Below are positions 39,629-42,254 of a DNA stretch of 42,254 bases, piece by piece. The number at the start of each line of letters is the position of its first letter. Position 1 is the stretch's first letter. The translations under genes and the position numbers were made by a program. The stretch spans positions 1 through 42,254 of the forward strand of contig DXFQ01000014.1 in NCBI GenBank assembly GCA_019114365.1, given 5' to 3'. Source of the DNA: Candidatus Parakkermansia intestinigallinarum. Lineage in GTDB: Bacteria > Verrucomicrobiota > Verrucomicrobiia > Verrucomicrobiales > Akkermansiaceae. Under the pieces are notes generated by a model. The model did not search any database and was not told where the DNA came from. It saw only the letters and a program-made list of their open reading frames with translations.

Positions 39629-41472
39629 GAAGCCTCGCGCGTCTGCGTGGTGTAGATGGAGATGTCGGCGTTCTTGGTGCCGAGCAGCTTCTGGGCGCGC
39701 ATGAGCGCTTTGCGCGTCGACATGTTCGGATTCTTCGGCTCGATGAGGAAGATGTTGCTTTCACCCTTCTCGCAGTCCTCCTGCAACACCGAAAGCACGC
39801 CGCTCTTGCGGAGAATGCGGTACACCTCGCGGCTCGCACCCGAGATGATGAGGTGGCGCCCCTTCTCTCGCGTGAAGCGGATGAGCTCCTCGAGCGCACA
39901 TACGGAGGTGGCGTCGAGGTTGCGGGCGTTTCGCATTCTGAGCACGATGACGGCCAGCGAGGCGTCTTCGGCGATGCGCGATACCTGCTTGCGGAAGAGG
40001 TCTGCCGCGCCGAAGAAGAGATCGCCCTCCACGTGCACGATGGAGATTTGCGGCAGGCGGTTCGCCTTGTCCGCCAGCTTCAGCAGCGTGCCCTCGTTGT
40101 CGAGCGTGTACTCGACCAGTTCGGGCTTGGCGGCCTTGCGCAGGAAGAGCGAAACGGAGATGACGACACCGACGAAGATGGCGACGTGCAGCGGCAGAAG
40201 CAGCGCCGCGATGAAGGTAATGACGAGCACCGCCGCATCGCCGGGCGTCGAGCGGAAGCAGATGCGCAGCAGCTTGCGGTCAAAGAGCGACACCGCATTG
40301 GCCAACACTAGCGCCGCCAGCACGCAGTGCGGAATCCGCGAGATGAGCGGGAAGTTAGCCAGAATGAAGGTGATGCCGAGGCAGAGCAGACCGCAGAAGA
40401 TGCCCGAGAAGCGCGTGACGGCCCCGGCCGTGTAGTTGAGCATGGAGCGCGTGAGCGAGGCCGAGCAGGGCAGGGAGGTCGTGAAGGCAGAGCCCATGTT
40501 GGCCATGCCCACGGCAAAGGTGTCTTGGTTGAGATTGAGCGGCTCGCCGGTCTTGGCCGAGAGGGTCTTGCTCATGACGGTCTGCTCGAGGGTCGAGAGA
40601 AAGGCGATACCGATGACGATGGGGAAGAGCGTGGCGAGATGCCCGCCGACCTCCCAGACAGCCGGCGGCGAGAGCACGAGGTCGCTCATGGTGAAATCCT
40701 TGAGCATGCGAACCTCGGTGAAGGCCCCTCCCGCCCAAGGCTGGCAGAGAACCCAGTTGAGGGCGCTCATGACCACGAGGATGATGGCGAAGGTGGGCAG
40801 AAACTTGAAATATTTTTTCAGCGGGATAAAGAGCAGGAAGGAGAGCACGCCGAGAACAATCGGCTGCCACTGCATCTTGTCGAGGTGCTCGAGGATGGCG
40901 CTGCTCATGGAGAAAAATGAGCTGCCGGCCTCCACGTCGTGAATGCCCATCACGTAGCGCAGCTGTGAGGCGATGATGAGCGTGGCGGCACCCGTCACGT
41001 AGCCGACCAGCACGCTGCGGCTCACGAACTGAAGCATCTCGGTGGCCTTGACGAAGGCGCCGATGACGCAGACGAGCCCCGCCAGAAAGACGATGAGCGG
41101 GACGAAGATTTCCGGGTGCATCCGAATCTCCGGATCCGAGGCCAAAAAGAAGCTCGCCAGCATGAAGGCGGTGGCGTTGCTCGGACCGCTGACGGTCAGG
41201 CTGCATTTGGTGAAGATCGGGGCGATGAAGGTGCCGACGGTAGCGGCCATGATGCCGTAGATGCTGTCCAGCCCGGCCATGGCGGCGAAGGCCATGCCCT
41301 GCGGCAGACCGACGAGGGCGACATCGAGAGCCGCTTTGAGATCGCGCCCGGCTTTGCGCGGGGTGTAGCCGCGCAGGTAGTGGCGGACGGGAAAGGGGTC
41401 GATCATGCCCTGACGAAGGTAGGCGCGCAGGCCTTTTCCGGCGTTTCGCAGTCTGTGGAGCAGCATTCCCAT
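39625..41472 (-). CDS. SulP-family anion transporter with STAS domain
   Basis: A 615-residue SLC26/SulP transporter. About 10-14 membrane segments run through residues 45-440; the SulP signature region (ALVGLPQGMAFAAMAGLDSIYGIMAATVGTF) is near 52-82 and TVSGPSNATAFML follows. The C-terminal STAS domain (~465-570, IVHVEGDLFFGAADLFRKQV... RNLDATSVCALEEL) is typical. Relatives carry sulfate, bicarbonate, or dicarboxylates; the substrate is open. It leads an overlapping operon with mutY and the GH16 gene. Confidence 0.92.
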   Translation of the reverse strand: MGMLLHRLRNAGKGLRAYLRQGMIDPFPVRHYLRGYTPRKAGRDLKAALDVALVGLPQGMAFAAMAGLDSIYGIMAATVGTFIAPIFTKCSLTVSGPSNATAFMLASFFLASDPEIRMHPEIFVPLIVFLAGLVCVIGAFVKATEMLQFVSRSVLVGYVTGAATLIIASQLRYVMGIHDVEAGSSFFSMSSAILEHLDKMQWQPIVLGVLSFLLFIPLKKYFKFLPTFAIILVVMSALNWVLCQPWAGGAFTEVRMLKDFTMSDLVLSPPAVWEVGGHLATLFPIVIGIAFLSTLEQTVMSKTLSAKTGEPLNLNQDTFAVGMANMGSAFTTSLPCSASLTRSMLNYTAGAVTRFSGIFCGLLCLGITFILANFPLISRIPHCVLAALVLANAVSLFDRKLLRICFRSTPGDAAVLVITFIAALLLPLHVAIFVGVVISVSLFLRKAAKPELVEYTLDNEGTLLKLADKANRLPQISIVHVEGDLFFGAADLFRKQVSRIAEDASLAVIVLRMRNARNLDATSVCALEELIRFTREKGRHLIISGASREVYRILRKSGVLSVLQEDCEKGESNIFLIEPKNPNMSTRKALMRAQKLLGTKNADISIYTTQTREAS

Positions 41473-41481
41473 ACCGCTGCG

Positions 41482-41510
41482 AGTTTAGCATGGCGGCGGG
41501 CGGCCTGCAA
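41482..41510 (-). promoter_or_regulatory. Promoter of the sulP operon
   Basis: On the minus strand TTGCAG (41505-41510), 17-nt spacer, TAAACT (41482-41487), only 9 nt before the ATG at 41472. Confidence 0.55.
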
Positions 41511-41787
41511 GTCCGAATTGAGGCTGAGTGGAGTCTGCCCGACCCGCTTTGCCGGCCCCCTTCGGGGTCGGAACGGTATGCTCGTCGACGCGCGCGGATC
41601 CGAGCGGAGAGCGGCCCTCCCGCTGCGGCGCGGTTCTTTTGCCCGCACGAACGGACCCAATGGCGGGGGAGCTCTGCGGTATGTCCGCCGTCGCATGGAT
41701 CTCCGGCAGGGCCGCCGTCCGCCCGCTGCGGGAAAGTGCTGCGTCAGCGACAGGTGGAGCAGGGAAGCGCAACTAACTCGGTGTTGC

Positions 41788-42108
41788 GACCTGCGGTGCG
41801 GGGAACAGGGTCGGACCTGCGGTTCTGAGGGCTTTGGTGCGACCTGCGGCGCAGGGGAACAGGGTCGGACCTGCGGCGCTGAGGGCTTTGTCGCGACCTG
41901 CGGCGCTGCGGGCTTTGGTGCGACTTGAGGCGCCGTGGGCTTGGTGCGACTTGAGGCGCCGTGGGCTTGGTGCAACCTGCGGCGCTGAGGGCTTTGGCGC
42001 GACTTGAGGCGCTGCGGGCTTGGTGCGACTTGAGGCGCTGCGGGCTCTGAATTGCGACCTGCGGTACCGTGGGCTCTGAATTGCAACCTGCGGCGCCGAG
42101 GGGGTGGG
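41788..42108. repeat. Twelve-unit GC-rich minisatellite, 26-29 bp period
   Basis: Twelve head-to-tail units, lengths 26 to 29 bp, each of the form GACCTGCGGCGCTGAGGGCT plus a short variable end. Units 1 and 3 carry an AACAGGGTCG variant end, units 10 and 11 a CTGAATTGC end, and 6, 7 and 9 share a GACTTGAGG start. There are no unique spacers. Lengths that are not always multiples of three argue against a coding role. Confidence 0.9.
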
Positions 42109-42131
42109 GAGGAGTCTTGCGGTGGTAGTTT

Positions 42132-42178
42132 ACCCACATAGGTTACACTTTTGTTCACTCACATAGGTAACACTTTTG
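42132..42178. repeat. Paired 22-bp direct repeats, possible insertion-sequence end
   Basis: Two copies (42132-42153 and 42157-42178) of ACYCACATAGGTWACACTTTTG, 20 of 22 bases identical, 25 bp apart. On the minus strand they read AAAAGTGTTACCTATGTGAG, the kind of repeated terminal site seen at ends of IS21-family and similar elements. No transposase gene is in the window. Confidence 0.55.
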
Positions 42179-42254
42179 CCGCCCCTCTTATAGCAGAATT
42201 GTGCCTTCGTGTAAAGTTCCGCTTCTCTCCTCTCTTCCGTTGAACGAGCCACGT

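Larger units (their letters stand above)
41511..42254. other. Long terminal intergenic region
   Basis: No credible gene is seen in this stretch. It holds a small GC hairpin (41552-41559 with 41564-41571), a GC-rich segment of unclear purpose to about 41787, the minisatellite, then the direct-repeat pair near 42132-42178 and about 75 unremarkable bases. Long open frames on the minus strand are repeat-driven and low complexity. Confidence 0.5.

Noticed and set aside
41788..42108. CRISPR array
   Set aside because: Units are head to tail with no unique spacers, lengths vary from 26 to 29, and no cas gene is present.
41403..42158. Minus-strand open frame of 251 residues rich in P, R, S and Q across the minisatellite
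   Set aside because: It is read through units whose lengths are not multiples of three, has no recognisable domain, and overlaps the sulP promoter and start.

Overview
The window reads as the chromosome of a GC-rich Gram-negative bacterium. It carries a lipid A acyltransferase, several lipoprotein signals and a large set of inner-membrane/periplasmic proteins. The gene content (eukaryotic-type UDP-glucose pyrophosphorylase, GYF_2-domain protein, SufT, type B L31, SulP-STAS transporter, GH31 and GH16 glycosidases) fits the Verrucomicrobiota/PVC group best. That placement is inferred from protein style, not proven; no rRNA or tRNA gene is present to anchor it.

Layout. 366-3548 (+): secreted ankyrin-repeat protein, UDP-glucose pyrophosphorylase, small GGQ release-factor homologue. 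3639-5497 (-): a two-gene ABC-ATPase/HNH pair of the Septu (PtuA/PtuB) anti-phage type, lower in GC than its neighbours and with its own promoter. 5596-9676 (-): lipoprotein binding protein, ATPase and permease of a nitrate/sulfonate-type ABC importer, followed by a GlcD-like FAD oxidase. 9812-11830 (-): UvrD/PcrA helicase. 12047-16971 (+): five unfamiliar envelope genes, namely a GYF-domain multi-pass protein, a membrane coiled-coil protein with eleven proline-rich 12-residue repeats, a small membrane coiled-coil, a secreted protein and a coiled-coil lipoprotein. 17144-18955 (-): DbpA-type DEAD-box helicase. 19093-26291 (+): small membrane protein, HIT hydrolase, GH31 glycosidase with an orphan histidine kinase, RecJ, and an HELTH-motif membrane protein. 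26383-28826 (+): FKBP isomerase, SufT, hypothetical protein. 29037-32187 (-): membrane protein, small lipoprotein, and a fused lipid A acyltransferase/GT9 protein. 32311-34818 (-): ECF sigma factor, a likely membrane regulator with 25-residue repeats, and a membrane-anchored low-complexity protein. 34973-36979 (-): transaldolase and UDP-glucose 4-epimerase. 37165-37434 (+): ribosomal protein L31 type B. 37584-41472 (-): SulP transporter, MutY and GH16 in an overlapping operon. 41788-42178: a 12-unit minisatellite followed by a pair of direct repeats resembling the end of an insertion sequence.

Two themes run through the window. First, promoters follow a strict -35 / 17 nt / -10 pattern whose -10 box often lies only 6-11 nt from the start codon (recJ, the binding protein, the UDP-glucose pyrophosphorylase, sulP, the small membrane gene), which suggests leaderless or near-leaderless mRNAs. 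Within operons, genes overlap by ATGA. Second, in-frame tandem repeats recur: 99-bp ankyrin units, 36-bp proline units, 75-bp units in the regulator, and a 26-29 bp non-coding array. The best candidates for undescribed biology are the 12-17 kb envelope cluster, where a GYF domain (a fold known to bind proline-rich peptides) is encoded next to a proline-repeat protein, and the sigma/regulator/low-complexity trio at 32-35 kb.
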